From an uncultured Eubacteriales bacterium (lineage in GTDB: Bacteria > Bacillota > Clostridia > Lachnospirales > Lachnospiraceae), in assembly GCA_900319795.1 (NCBI GenBank), contig ONPU01000016.1, positions 1-64,000 on the forward strand: a stretch of 64,000 nucleotides of DNA, read 5' to 3'. Below, piece after piece: positions 31,898 through 41,847 of this stretch. The translations under genes were made by a program, and so were the position numbers. The notes under the pieces are model-generated. The model was not told the DNA's origin, ran no database searches, and was given only the letters and a program-made list of their open reading frames with translations. The number at the start of each line of letters is the position of its first letter. Position 1 is the stretch's first letter.

Positions 31898-32941
31898 ATG
31901 ATTCACGGGAACGAGAGAATGCATTTCTCATCCGATTATATGGAGGGCGCCCATCCGCTGATCCTGAAGAGGCTCTTTGAAACCAATATGGAAAAGACCT
32001 CCGGATACGGGACGGACGAATTCTCGAAAGAGGCTGGAAATAAAATCCGTGCCGCCTGCAATGCGCCGGAAGCGGATGTGTTTTTCCTCACCGGAGGCAC
32101 GCAGACCAACGCCACCGTGATCGACGCGCTTCTCCATACCTATCAGGGGGTCGTTGCCGCGGATACCGGCCATATCAGCCTTCACGAAGCGGGGGCTATT
32201 GAGGCCGGCGGCCATAAAGTTCTCACCCTCCCGCACAGGGACGGGAAAATCGCGGCAGAGGATGTCAGCCGCTTTCTTCGGGACTTTTGGGAAGATGAAA
32301 ATCACGAGCATATGGTGATGCCCGGGATGGTTTACATTTCCCAGCCGACGGAGTACGGGACGCTGTATTCCCTGAAAGAGCTCAGTGAACTGAGCGAGAT
32401 CTGCAGGACGAACCATATACCGCTCTATCTTGACGGGGCGAGGCTGGCTTACGCGCTGGCAGCTCCCGAAAATGACGTGACGCTGCCCGACCTGGCCGCC
32501 CTGTGCGACGTCTTCTATATCGGCGGCACCAAATGCGGCGCCCTTTTCGGCGAAGCGGTTGTCATTCCGCGGCATGGTTTGATTCCGCATTTCATGACGA
32601 TTATCAAACAGCACGGCGCGCTGCTTGCAAAAGGCAGAATCGCCGGCGTTCAGTTCGATACCCTGTTCACAGACAGGCTTTACGAAGAGATCGGAAAGCC
32701 GGCGGTCGAAGCCGCCAATGCGGTCCGGAAGGCGCTTAAGGAGAAAGGGTACCGGCTTGTATTCCCGAATCCGACGAACCAGGTCTTTGTGCTCCTTGAG
32801 AAGGAGCAGGCGGCAAGGCTATCCGAACAGATTGAGATGGGATTCTGGGAATATACCGACGATACGCATATGATCATGCGCATCGCGCTCAGCTGGGCTG
32901 TCGAACCGGATGAGGTGAAGCGCCTCATCGAATGTCTGTAG
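31898..32941 (+). CDS. Low-specificity threonine aldolase / beta-eliminating lyase family
   Basis: The 347-residue PLP enzyme has HFSSDYMEGAHPLILKRLFE, GGTQTNATVIDALL (phosphate loop), PLYLDGARLAYAL (Asp to PLP nitrogen) and the Schiff-base Lys in FYIGGTKCGALFGEAVV. It belongs to the LtaE-like fold type I group that cleaves threonine or beta-hydroxy amino acids to glycine and an aldehyde. GGAGG lies seven bases before the ATG. It stands alone between the SH3 peptide and the kinase. Confidence 0.88.
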   Translation: MIHGNERMHFSSDYMEGAHPLILKRLFETNMEKTSGYGTDEFSKEAGNKIRAACNAPEADVFFLTGGTQTNATVIDALLHTYQGVVAADTGHISLHEAGAIEAGGHKVLTLPHRDGKIAAEDVSRFLRDFWEDENHEHMVMPGMVYISQPTEYGTLYSLKELSELSEICRTNHIPLYLDGARLAYALAAPENDVTLPDLAALCDVFYIGGTKCGALFGEAVVIPRHGLIPHFMTIIKQHGALLAKGRIAGVQFDTLFTDRLYEEIGKPAVEAANAVRKALKEKGYRLVFPNPTNQVFVLLEKEQAARLSEQIEMGFWEYTDDTHMIMRIALSWAVEPDEVKRLIECL

Positions 32942-32999
32942 AGCACGAGGGGAATTATCCGGGGCAGCTTAAATGCTGAAGGATGGAAGGAGTATCTCT

Positions 33000-35900
33000 A
33001 TGGATACGGAGAGAAAGAATAATTTAGTCGGTTTTGTCATCGCCGGCGGTCTGCTCGTGGCTGTCATCCTGGCGCTTGGCACCATGTGGATGGGCAACAG
33101 CGCGCGGAGGGACACCGTGAAGGCGGTAAGATCTGTCAGCCTTCTGTACATGGACGAGCTGGCCGGACGCCGGGAGCAGGTCGTGGAGTACAATCTGAAC
33201 GACAATATCCGCGTGATCAATATCGCGCTGGACATGATCAACGAGGATGCTTTAAGCGATCTGGAACATATGCGGATGTACCAGAGAAATGTCAAACAGC
33301 TGTTTGACCTGGAGCGCTTCGCGTTTGTAGATGACAGCGGACTCATCTATACGGCTGACGAAGGAATTGTGGACGAGATGGATCAGTATTCCTTCGATTA
33401 CAAGACGCTTTCCGAGCCTGAAATTTCCGTGAAAGACCTGGAAAACCCGGAAAAGAAGGTGATCATCGCTGTTCCGATCAGAGACCGGAACCTTTATATA
33501 GAGGGGAAACAGCTGACGGTCTGCTTCATGGAGATCGACATGGAAGTGATGCTTCAGGGTGTTTCCCTGAAGTCCCAGAGTTCGGGAGCGACATTCTGCA
33601 ACCTCTACACCAGCGATGGAACAGCGCTCAGCAATACGGTTCTCGGCGGACTTGCTGTGGAAGACAATCTTCTGGAAGCCCTGTCCCGCGCCGATTATGA
33701 GGAGGGCTACTCCTATGAGCAGGTTGCCAAAGACTTCAGCGAGGGCAATAGGGGCAACGTGTCCTTCAACTATGACGGTTTTCAGGAGACGCTCAGCTAT
33801 GTTCCCGTAAGCGGGACGGACTGGTTCCTGACCTATCTCATAAGGGAGAGCGTGATCAGCGACCGGATCAGCCCGGTTACTGAAGAAATCGTTTTGAAAA
33901 GTCTGGTTCAGTCGATTTTGACCGTGCTCGTGCTGGCGACGATCTTCTCGTTCCTGATCATCCAGCTTAGGAGAAACGCAAAGCTGACCCTTGAAAAGGA
34001 AACCGCGGAGACCGAGAACCGGATCAAACATCAGGAACTGGAGCAGAGGCTTGCCCTTCAGCAGCAGCTCCTTGAGCAGAAAGCGGAGCAGGAACAGCAG
34101 GAGAAGATGATTACAGCCCTGGCTTCGGATTACCGCAGTGTCTACTATATTGAACTGGACACCGATCAGGGGGTCTGCTATCAGGCGCGCGATGACCTTG
34201 ACGGGTTTAAAGTGGGTGAGAAATTTGCCTACATGGAATCGGTTACCGCTTATTGCAACAGGTACATACTGGAAGAATACAGGGAAGAGTTCCTCAGCTT
34301 TATTCAGCCGGACGCGATCCGCGAGAGTCTGAAGGAGAGCCGGGTCATTTCCTACGTCTACAAAATCAATGTGTGCGGGAAGGAATCGTATGAGGCGGTG
34401 CGTTTCGCGGGTGTCAGCCATCCGGGGGACAGCGACGACCGTCTTGTACACAATGTCGGCGCCTGCTTCATGGATGTGGACGCGGAGACGCGCAAATCCA
34501 TCGAACAAAGGCAGGCCCTCAGCGAAGCTCTTGCCGAAGCGGAGCAGGCCAGCAAGGCGAAAACCGTCTTCCTGTCCAACATGAGCCACGAGATCCGGAC
34601 TCCGATGAACGCGATCATCGGCCTTAACAATATCATGTTGAATGAACCGGATCTGCCGGACAAAGTGCGCTCGAATCTGCAGAAGACCAGCGATTCCGCC
34701 CACCATCTCCTCGGAATCATCAACGATATCCTGGATATGTCGCGTATCGAATCCGGGCGGATGGTCGTTAGGAACGAAGAGTTCTCATTTGCGAAAAACC
34801 TGGAACAGGTCAACGCGATCGTCAGCGGGCAGTGCCGTGACAAGGGACTTACATACGAATGCCGGACGATCGGAAACATCGACGACTCCTATGTGGGTGA
34901 CGGCGGAAAGCTGAAGCAGATCATGATCAATATTCTCGGCAATTCCGTGAAATTCACTCCGGAAGGCGGGACCGTAACCTTCCTCATCGAGGAGGGCCGG
35001 CGCTATGAGGGGAAAGCCGTATTGAAGATGATCTTCAAGGATACCGGTGTCGGCATCAGTCCGGAATTCATGCCGCACCTCTTCGACTCCTTTGCCCAGG
35101 AGGATTCATTTGCCGCCAATCAGTACGGCAGTACGGGCCTTGGCCTTGCGCTGACGAAGAACTTCGTGGAGCTCATGAACGGGCGGATCGAGGTGGAAAG
35201 TGAAAAAGGAGTCGGTACGACATTTACCGTAACGGTTCCGCTGGGCGAGTCCCAGAGAAAAGACGGGACCGAGAAGCGAATCGTGAACCTCGAAAATATG
35301 AGCGCGCTCGTGATCGACGACGATCCTATCGCTTTGGAGCATGCGCAGATCGTACTCGGACAGGTGGGAATGTCCTGCGACACGGCCTCTTCGGGACCGG
35401 AGAGCGTCGAAAAGGTGAAGTTGCACCATGCGCGGCGGGAGGATTACGATCTCATTCTTGTAGACTGGAAGATGCCGGAACAGGACGGAGTGGAGACGAC
35501 CAGACAGATCCGGGAGATTGTCGGCAAGGACACGCCGATCATCATCCTCACATCCTATAACTGGGACGATGTGTTCGATGAGGCGAAAGACGCGGGCGTG
35601 GATTCCTTTGTGCCGAAGCCTCTCTTTGCCGGAAATGTCATGGATGAGTTCCAGCACCAGTTCAAGAAGAAGACTGCCGCTCAGAATCAGGCAAAAGCGG
35701 ACCTTACCGGGCGCCACATACTTCTGGCAGAGGATATCGCGGTCAACGCGGAAATCATGAAAATGGTGCTCAGTATGAAGGAAATCGAAAGCGATACAGC
35801 CGAGAACGGACGGATCGCCGTTGACAAATATGTCGAACATCCGGAAGGATATTACGACGCGATTCTGATGGACATCCAGATGCCGGAGATGAACGGCCTT

Positions 35901-36131
35901 GAGGCGACGAGAGCGATCCGCGCGTCGGGCCATGGGGACGCGGAGACGATTCCGATCATCGCGCTTACCGCGAACGCCTTTGACGAGGACGTGCAGCGCA
36001 GCATGCAGGCCGGGATGAATGCCCATCTGAGCAAACCCGTGGATCCGGACATCCTGTTCAGTACGCTGGAGAGCCTGATCGGGCAGAGAGAAAGCTTAAA
36101 GGAAAGCAAAAAAGGAGATAACGATGAGTGA
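33000..36131 (+). CDS. Hybrid sensor histidine kinase with two receiver domains
   Basis: The 1043-residue protein has TM1 (about 11-32), a large extracellular Cache-like sensor domain, TM2 (LVQSILTVLVLATIFSFLII, about 305-325), a Gln-rich coiled coil (ELEQRLALQQQLLEQKAEQE), a PAS-like region, HisKA with the phospho-His in NMSHEIRTPMNAIIG (about 530), HATPase (ILGNSVKFTPEGGT; GSTGLGLALTKNF), REC1 (ALVIDDDPIALEH, acceptor Asp near 821 in ILVDWKMPEQDG) and REC2 (ILLAEDIAVN, acceptor in ILMDIQMPEMNG). AAGGAG precedes ATG 33000. It has no DNA-binding output, so a downstream partner is needed. It overlaps the DegV gene by eight bases. Confidence 0.92.
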   Translation: MDTERKNNLVGFVIAGGLLVAVILALGTMWMGNSARRDTVKAVRSVSLLYMDELAGRREQVVEYNLNDNIRVINIALDMINEDALSDLEHMRMYQRNVKQLFDLERFAFVDDSGLIYTADEGIVDEMDQYSFDYKTLSEPEISVKDLENPEKKVIIAVPIRDRNLYIEGKQLTVCFMEIDMEVMLQGVSLKSQSSGATFCNLYTSDGTALSNTVLGGLAVEDNLLEALSRADYEEGYSYEQVAKDFSEGNRGNVSFNYDGFQETLSYVPVSGTDWFLTYLIRESVISDRISPVTEEIVLKSLVQSILTVLVLATIFSFLIIQLRRNAKLTLEKETAETENRIKHQELEQRLALQQQLLEQKAEQEQQEKMITALASDYRSVYYIELDTDQGVCYQARDDLDGFKVGEKFAYMESVTAYCNRYILEEYREEFLSFIQPDAIRESLKESRVISYVYKINVCGKESYEAVRFAGVSHPGDSDDRLVHNVGACFMDVDAETRKSIEQRQALSEALAEAEQASKAKTVFLSNMSHEIRTPMNAIIGLNNIMLNEPDLPDKVRSNLQKTSDSAHHLLGIINDILDMSRIESGRMVVRNEEFSFAKNLEQVNAIVSGQCRDKGLTYECRTIGNIDDSYVGDGGKLKQIMINILGNSVKFTPEGGTVTFLIEEGRRYEGKAVLKMIFKDTGVGISPEFMPHLFDSFAQEDSFAANQYGSTGLGLALTKNFVELMNGRIEVESEKGVGTTFTVTVPLGESQRKDGTEKRIVNLENMSALVIDDDPIALEHAQIVLGQVGMSCDTASSGPESVEKVKLHHARREDYDLILVDWKMPEQDGVETTRQIREIVGKDTPIIILTSYNWDDVFDEAKDAGVDSFVPKPLFAGNVMDEFQHQFKKKTAAQNQAKADLTGRHILLAEDIAVNAEIMKMVLSMKEIESDTAENGRIAVDKYVEHPEGYYDAILMDIQMPEMNGLEATRAIRASGHGDAETIPIIALTANAFDEDVQRSMQAGMNAHLSKPVDPDILFSTLESLIGQRESLKESKKGDNDE

Positions 36132-37002
36132 AATAAAGAATTCCTTCGAGGTATTTGCGGACGGCAGCGCGAATATGCCGAAAGAAATGCTGGATGGAAT
36201 TACCCTTCTGCCGTGTGAATATACAGTGGACGGAAATCCCGTTATATACGAAGGCGATATAGACCGTTTCGACGGCCACGCGTATTACGAAGGACTGAAA
36301 AACGGAAAGAAGGTGAGCACAAGTCTTCTCAACGGACAGACATTCCTTACGCATTTTACACCGGTGCTTAAGGAGGGCCGCGATATTGTCTACGTGGCCA
36401 TGAGCTCCGGAATCAGCGGTACGTACAACGCCGCGGTGAGCGCCGCCTCCGAACTGATGGAACAGTTCCCGGAGCGCTTTATCCATATCGTGGATTCTCA
36501 CGGCTGCGGATTCGGCAACGCGCTTCTGGCAGTGAAAGCCGCGGAACTGAGCAAAGACGGCGTGGACGTGCGGGAAGCGGCGAGGATCCTCGACGAAGCG
36601 GTTCCCCATGCCTGCCAGTACTTTACGGTTGACGACCTGAACTTCCTGAAGAGAACCGGGCGCGTCAGCGGCGCGACCGCCATGATCGGAACCGTTCTGA
36701 ACATCAAGCCGATCCTCTACGGAGACAGTACGGGCCATATCGTATCCTGCATGAAAGTGAGGGGGCGCAAAAAAGCGATCGAGGCACTCGCGGAAAAATA
36801 CAGGGAAAAGAAGATGGACGGACCGGGGCAGAGGATCTGCATTTCCCATGGGGACTGCCTTGAGGACGCGGAAACGCTGGCGGGTCTCATCCGGGGGATT
36901 ACGCCGGGCATTTCCATTACGATCTGCCAGCATGAGCCGTTTTCGGGATCCCATGTGGGGCCGGGGATGCTCGGGCTGTTTTTCTGGGGAGTGGAACGGT
37001 AA
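36124..37002 (+). CDS. DegV-family fatty-acid-binding protein
   Basis: The 292-residue protein has the DegV pattern: FEVFADGSANMPKEML, KKVSTSLLNGQTFLTHF (TSxxN/P fatty-acid head-group loop), AMSSGISGTYNAAVSAA, VDDLNFLKRTGRVSGATAMI and HVGPGMLGLFFWG. DegV/FakB proteins bind acyl chains and, with FakA kinase, allow acyl-phosphate formation. No FakA is in the window. AAAGGAG lies in the end of the kinase gene, with which it overlaps, so translation is coupled. Confidence 0.92.
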   Translation: MSEIKNSFEVFADGSANMPKEMLDGITLLPCEYTVDGNPVIYEGDIDRFDGHAYYEGLKNGKKVSTSLLNGQTFLTHFTPVLKEGRDIVYVAMSSGISGTYNAAVSAASELMEQFPERFIHIVDSHGCGFGNALLAVKAAELSKDGVDVREAARILDEAVPHACQYFTVDDLNFLKRTGRVSGATAMIGTVLNIKPILYGDSTGHIVSCMKVRGRKKAIEALAEKYREKKMDGPGQRICISHGDCLEDAETLAGLIRGITPGISITICQHEPFSGSHVGPGMLGLFFWGVER

Positions 37003-37022
37003 GAAAGAGGAGTGACAGGAAG

Positions 37023-37817
37023 ATGCAGGCAAAGGAACAGGCTTTAAAAGATGTCAGGCTGTTTGTGCTGGATATGGACGGCACGATCTATCTGGGTGAC
37101 AGGCCGATCGAAGGCGCCCTGGAGTTCGTGCGCGACGTGGAAAACACGGCGGGACGGGACTATCTGTTTTTTACAAATAATGCCTCCAAAGTGCCGGCTT
37201 CCTATGTGGACAAATTGAGGAAAATGGGTTTTCACGCGACGAAGGACCGGATCATGACGGCGGGAGACGTGAGCGCGGAATATTTCCTCAGGAATTATCC
37301 GGGAGCGCGCGTCTATCTGAACGGGACGACCGTGCTCATGGAAAACTGGCGTGAAAAAGGGATCCTCCTTGTGGAAGAGGATCCCGATATCTGCGTCCAG
37401 AGCTTCGATACCGAACTGACCTATCACCGGCTGGAGCGGATCTGCCACTATGTGCGGAACGGCGTGCCGTTTTTCGCGACCCATATGGATACGAACTGCC
37501 CTACGGAGGACGGTTATATCCCGGACTGCGGCGCGATCTGCCGCCTGATTACCGAGTCCACCGGCGTCGAGCCGCGCTTTTTCGGAAAGCCCTTTAAGGA
37601 GACCGTGGATATGATTGCGGCGGTCACGGGCGTGGCAGCGGCGGAGATGGGGTTTGTCGGAGACCGGCTCTATACGGATGTGGCCGTGGGCGTCAACAAC
37701 GGTGCGAAAGGCTTCCTCGTGCTCACCGGCGAAGCCGATATGGAAACGGTCCGGAATTCCGATGTAGAGCCCACATGCATCTATGAATCGCTTGGCGAGA
37801 TGCGAAAATACCTTTAA
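37023..37817 (+). CDS. HAD-IIA family hydrolase (NagD-like)
   Basis: The 264-residue protein has motif I LFVLDMDGTIYLGDRPIEGA, motif II DYLFFTNNASKVPASYV, the Lys in GVEPRFFGKPFKETVDM and motif IV in EMGFVGDRLYTDVAVG. This layout is that of NagD/AraL-type sugar or nucleotide phosphatases. Substrate not evident. It starts 20 bases after degV, in the same direction, with GAGGAGTGACAGG upstream, and ends two bases before the convergent ABC ATPase gene. Confidence 0.9.
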   Translation: MQAKEQALKDVRLFVLDMDGTIYLGDRPIEGALEFVRDVENTAGRDYLFFTNNASKVPASYVDKLRKMGFHATKDRIMTAGDVSAEYFLRNYPGARVYLNGTTVLMENWREKGILLVEEDPDICVQSFDTELTYHRLERICHYVRNGVPFFATHMDTNCPTEDGYIPDCGAICRLITESTGVEPRFFGKPFKETVDMIAAVTGVAAAEMGFVGDRLYTDVAVGVNNGAKGFLVLTGEADMETVRNSDVEPTCIYESLGEMRKYL

Positions 37818-37818
37818 G

Positions 37819-38886
37819 TTACGTTAGAATTTTTGTATAGTCCTCGGCGCTTTCCGGGAATACCCGGAAGTCCGTGATCTCAAGCCCGACTTCACTGCCG
37901 GGCTCAAATTTTCCAAATGTATCGGCACCGGCGATGATCCGCAGATCTTTTTCCCCGGAGCGGACGCGGCAGTCGTCGAAATCTCCCATGAAGAATTCCC
38001 TAAGCATCACAGCCTTCAGATGAGCTTCGCCGGGCACGATCTGGATCTTTTCCGGGCGGATCATGACGTCTACGGGACCGGTCAGGGGACCGTCGTAGGG
38101 AAGGATGTCATTGACGCCCGTAAGGCGGATGGTGCCATTTTCCGAAACACCTTTCAAAAGATTGACTTTTCCGACGAAATCCGCGACGAACTGGTTGGCC
38201 GGGTGCTGGTAGATGTCGATCGGGGAGCCGCTCTGCTGGACGACTCCGGAATTGATGACAAATACCCTGTCGGACATCGTCATCGCTTCATTCTGGTCGT
38301 GCGTGACATAGACGACCGTGATGCCGAAGCGCTGCTGAATTTCCTTGATTTCAAAACACATCCGCTCGCGAAGCTTCGCGTCCAGATTCGAAAGGGGCTC
38401 GTCCAGAAGCAGGACCTTCGGCTGGGCGATCAGGGCACGCCCGAGGGCGACTCGCTGCTGCTGCCCGCCGGACAGTTCCGATGGCATGCGGGTAATATAC
38501 TGGCTCAGGTGCACTGCCTCGAGAACCCTCTCGGTGCGCTCCTTGATTTCCGCTTTGGATTTCTTCTGTATTTTCAAAGGATAGGCGACGTTGTCGAAAA
38601 CGTTCATATGCGGCCAGACCGCGTAGGACTGGAACACCATGCCGATGCCGCGCTTTTCGGGGGGCACGAAGGTGTCTGCGGAACTGACGACCCTGCCGTC
38701 CAGACGGATTTCGCCCGAAGTGGGTTTTTCGAAGCCGGCAAGCATCCGGAGCATCGTGGTTTTTCCGCAGCCGGAAGGGCCGAGGAGCGTGACGAATTCG
38801 CCGTCTTTGAATTCGTCGTGGAAATCCTCAAGAACCGTGACATTTCCATACTGTTTGCTGACGTGGTCTATTGTGATAACGGACAT
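37819..38886 (-). CDS. ABC transporter ATP-binding protein, ferric-iron/polyamine type
   Basis: The 355-residue ATPase starts MSVITIDHVSKQYGNVTVLE after GGAGG; a longer frame from 38919 has no site. Walker A is GPSGCGKTT, the signature is LSGGQQQRVALGRAL, Walker B is VLLLDEPLSNLDAK and the switch His is in VYVTHDQNEAMTM. A C-terminal TOBE-like domain follows. It powers the importer encoded just upstream (permease 38916, binding protein 40634). Confidence 0.92.
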   Translation of the reverse strand: MSVITIDHVSKQYGNVTVLEDFHDEFKDGEFVTLLGPSGCGKTTMLRMLAGFEKPTSGEIRLDGRVVSSADTFVPPEKRGIGMVFQSYAVWPHMNVFDNVAYPLKIQKKSKAEIKERTERVLEAVHLSQYITRMPSELSGGQQQRVALGRALIAQPKVLLLDEPLSNLDAKLRERMCFEIKEIQQRFGITVVYVTHDQNEAMTMSDRVFVINSGVVQQSGSPIDIYQHPANQFVADFVGKVNLLKGVSENGTIRLTGVNDILPYDGPLTGPVDVMIRPEKIQIVPGEAHLKAVMLREFFMGDFDDCRVRSGEKDLRIIAGADTFGKFEPGSEVGLEITDFRVFPESAEDYTKILT

Positions 38887-38915
38887 TTGATTTGCCTCCG
38901 TTGAGAATCCATTTT

Positions 38916-40601
38916 TCAAATGGAAAACTTGCCTTTTGAGAGTTTCCCCATCAGGAAATTGAACACCATGACGAGGATCAGGATCGCGCCGGCCATGGCC
39001 GAGGCGGTCTGCTGGCTGTGATAGGTCTGATACAGGTACAGTTCCACGCCCAGGGTTTCGGTGTTGCTCGAGTAGAGCAGGTTCGACATGGTCAGTTCAT
39101 AGAAGCTCGGCATGAAGATGAGGAACCAGCCCGCCACGATTGACGGAATAATGAGGGGGAACAGGACGTCGGTCAGGCGCCGGATCCAGCCCGCGCCGGA
39201 GATCTGCGCCGCTTCTTCGAGGGACGGGCTCACCTGCGAGTAGGCGGAGCCCACGGTCCGAAGGCCCATGAGCATGTATTTGATCATGTACGCGATGACC
39301 ATGATGAAAAGCGTGTTGTAAATGTTGATGCCGAACCTCCCGGACATGGTCATGATGAGCGCCAGCGCGATGACGACGCTCGGCGTGCCGCTTCCGACCG
39401 TGATGAGGAAGTTGGGAATGCTCTTGCCTTTCACGTTGGTCCGCTCCGACAGGTATGCCATAATGAGGCAGATGACCATGCCGAACGAGGCGGCCAGGGA
39501 GGCGTAGAGAAGCGAGTTGGCGGCCGATTTGAAAATGGAAGATCTGGAGAAAATCGTCTTCCAGTATTTGGTCGTCAGATTGCCCGCCGCGAATACGGAT
39601 TTGCCCATGTTCATCGTAAGGGACGTGGCGAAAACCGTTCCGAAGGGAATCAGGATTACGACCACGGCGAACAGGGCGACCAGAATCGTGATGGGAATGC
39701 GGAAGCGGCCGAGGTCCACAATGGCCGGGCGCATCGATTTTCCGGAAATGGTGATGTAGTTCTTCCGGGCGAGAACCCGCTCCGAAATATACAGGATGAT
39801 AAGCGCGAGGACCATCAGGAAAAATGCCAGCGACGTCGCGTCCGTAAGGCCTTCCGCCGAGCCGATCGAGACATATTCCGCGATACGGGTCGTCACGGTG
39901 TAGATCTTGCCGGGCGCGCCGATGATGGACGGGATGCCGTAGCAGGACATTGCGGCGACGAATACGAGAAGGCCCGCCGCGATAATGGACGGGAGCATCA
40001 GCGGAATCGTGACCGTGAAAAGGGTCTTAAGCGGTGAGGCACCGGAAATGCGGGAGGCTTCTTCCATCGTAGGGTCCATATTTTCCAAAGCACGGGAAAT
40101 GGTAATGAACGCGTAAGGGTAGTAGAACGTGGTCAGAACCCAGATGAGGCCGCCCCTCGTATAGATGTTGAAGGGGAGGGCGGACAGGTGAAAGAGGTTC
40201 TTCAGAAACACGTTGAGCGTCCCGACCGTCGGATTGAGGAGCCGCAGCCAGGCCATCGCGCCCACATACGGGGGAACCATATATGTCGTTACGAAGAGAG
40301 TGCGGAAGAATTTCCTGCCGTACAGATTCGTACGTCCGACGAGCCATGCCAGGGGAAATGAAATGAGAATCCCGAACACCATGGACATCGCGGAGACGAT
40401 GAGCGTGTTGACCAGGCAGGACCGGTTCAGCGCATAGGAATAGATCCTTTTCAGGCCTTCCATGGAGAAGCGGCCTTCGGGGAAGAAGGCGCGGATGGTC
40501 AGGTAGAGCAGCGGAAGGACCTGAAAAACCAGTAAAAAGGCTATGATCGCGAGGATCACGGCCCATTTTACATCAAAGCGAAAACGAGATTTTGACTTCA
40601 A
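38916..40601 (-). CDS. Fused two-domain ABC permease, FbpB-like, TTG start
   Basis: The 561-residue protein has about 12 membrane segments in two homologous halves, each ending with an EAA loop: MEEASRISGASPLKTLFTVT and LEEAAQISGAGWIRRLTDVL. Fused permeases of this type occur in ferric-iron and some phosphonate or sugar-phosphate importers. The start is a TTG (KSKSRFRFDVKWA follows) preceded by AAGGAG about 11 bases away; no ATG fits. It lies between the binding protein (32 bases) and ATPase genes (29 bases), in the usual order. Confidence 0.9.
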   Translation of the reverse strand: MKSKSRFRFDVKWAVILAIIAFLLVFQVLPLLYLTIRAFFPEGRFSMEGLKRIYSYALNRSCLVNTLIVSAMSMVFGILISFPLAWLVGRTNLYGRKFFRTLFVTTYMVPPYVGAMAWLRLLNPTVGTLNVFLKNLFHLSALPFNIYTRGGLIWVLTTFYYPYAFITISRALENMDPTMEEASRISGASPLKTLFTVTIPLMLPSIIAAGLLVFVAAMSCYGIPSIIGAPGKIYTVTTRIAEYVSIGSAEGLTDATSLAFFLMVLALIILYISERVLARKNYITISGKSMRPAIVDLGRFRIPITILVALFAVVVILIPFGTVFATSLTMNMGKSVFAAGNLTTKYWKTIFSRSSIFKSAANSLLYASLAASFGMVICLIMAYLSERTNVKGKSIPNFLITVGSGTPSVVIALALIMTMSGRFGINIYNTLFIMVIAYMIKYMLMGLRTVGSAYSQVSPSLEEAAQISGAGWIRRLTDVLFPLIIPSIVAGWFLIFMPSFYELTMSNLLYSSNTETLGVELYLYQTYHSQQTASAMAGAILILVMVFNFLMGKLSKGKFSI

Positions 40602-40633
40602 AGCAGATGTCTCCTTATCTTGGAAGGAGTCCT

Positions 40634-41776
40634 TTATTCCGCGGGAACAGTGACGTGATTCTGGAACATGCCGCGGATGGCGTCGCGTTCCTTATAGCAC
40701 TTTTCCCAGTCTACGGGGATGAATTTCGGAATCAGGTCGGTGACCGGGGATCCGTCGTAAGGATAGTCCTTGACGTCCGAACGGACTCCGTACATCCAGC
40801 CTTTGATGATCAGCTGCTGTCCGGCCGGGGAAAGGAAATAGTCTTCCACGGCTTCGCAGGCGGCGATGTTCGCGTTGGCGCTGACCTTTTCATCCACGAT
40901 CATGATCGGGGACGGGATGGCGATCGTGCCGTCCTCCGGATAGATGGCTTCAAGTGCGGAGCCTTCTTCCTCTCTCTTCTTGAGGATGGACTCTTCGAGG
41001 ACCATGATCTGCTTGCATTCGCCGGTCTCCAGCTTGGTCAGGGCGACCGAACCGGATTCGATCGCGACATTCTGCTGTCCCAGAGCCTTGAAATAGTCTT
41101 CGCCGTACAGGTCGTAAAGGGCCACGACGGACGAGTAGGCGGAACCGGAGGTCAGAGGGTTGCTCATGGAGATCATATCCTTGACGGAGCTGTCTTCGGC
41201 GAATTCCTTGAAGGTCTTCGGAAGCTCCTCCTTGTTGTAGAGGTCGGGATTGTAGCCGAGGACCATGTTGAGCACGCGCACCGGATACCAGTAGCCTTCT
41301 TCATCGTAGTCGAAGAGGAGCTTGTCCGTCTCGGCATATTTGTACGGGTGGAGCATGCCCTTTTCCTTCAGCTCGAGGGCGTAGGACGGCTCGGCGAGCA
41401 TGAGGATGTCGCAGCCCATCTTGCCGGAATCCATCTCGGCGGCAATCTTGGACTGAAGCGTTCCGGATCCGCCCTGGAAGAACTCGATCTCCAGGTTGGG
41501 GAATACGTCCTTCAGGTCTTTTTCCATATCTTCGATGATGTCTTCGTACATGGAGGTATAGATGACGACTTTGCCGCTGACGTCGGTGTTGGCGCTGGCG
41601 TCGGCGGTTTCTGCGCCTGCTTCTGCCGCGTCGGCTTCGGTGTTTTCGGCGCCGGCTTCAGCTGCCTCGGCGGGCTGATCAGATGCTGCGGACTGAGAAG
41701 ACGAGCTGCCGCCGCAGGCGCAAAGACCAAGGGCCATGCAAGCGGTCAGGATTAGAGAAAGTGCTTTCTTTTTCAT
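40634..41776 (-). CDS. ABC transporter substrate-binding lipoprotein, ferric-iron type
   Basis: The signal MKKKALSLILTACMALGLCA ends with the lipobox LCAC; Cys 21 is the lipid site. A low-complexity Ala/Glu linker follows, then the binding domain: KVVIYTSMYEDIIEDMEKDL, PNLEIEFFQGGSGTLQSKIA, DILMLAEPSYALELKE and WYPVRVLNMVLGYNPDL. This opening (VVIYTS..E) is typical of FbpA/AfuA-like and phosphonate-type proteins; the ligand, probably ferric iron, is inferred. The promoter next to repeat A9 likely drives all three genes. Confidence 0.88.
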   Translation of the reverse strand: MKKKALSLILTACMALGLCACGGSSSSQSAASDQPAEAAEAGAENTEADAAEAGAETADASANTDVSGKVVIYTSMYEDIIEDMEKDLKDVFPNLEIEFFQGGSGTLQSKIAAEMDSGKMGCDILMLAEPSYALELKEKGMLHPYKYAETDKLLFDYDEEGYWYPVRVLNMVLGYNPDLYNKEELPKTFKEFAEDSSVKDMISMSNPLTSGSAYSSVVALYDLYGEDYFKALGQQNVAIESGSVALTKLETGECKQIMVLEESILKKREEEGSALEAIYPEDGTIAIPSPIMIVDEKVSANANIAACEAVEDYFLSPAGQQLIIKGWMYGVRSDVKDYPYDGSPVTDLIPKFIPVDWEKCYKERDAIRGMFQNHVTVPAE

Positions 41777-41818
41777 ATAATTCTTTCCTTTCGAAATAAA
41801 TGACTCGACATCGAGGTG

Positions 41819-41847
41819 ATTATACCACGAAACCAGACACCGGGGAC
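41819..41847 (-). promoter_or_regulatory. Extended -10 promoter of the ABC importer, fused to repeat A9
   Basis: On the minus strand TGGTATAAT (TATAAT at plus 41819-41824) lies about 42 bases upstream of the binding-protein start. The -35 position falls in the repeat arm (GTCCCC, 17-base spacer). The flank closely matches the promoter at 22172-22200. Confidence 0.6.

Noticed and set aside
37819-38919. Longer start (38919) for the ABC ATPase
   Set aside because: The GGAGG lies between this start and Met 38886; the family sequence begins at MSVITIDHVSK.
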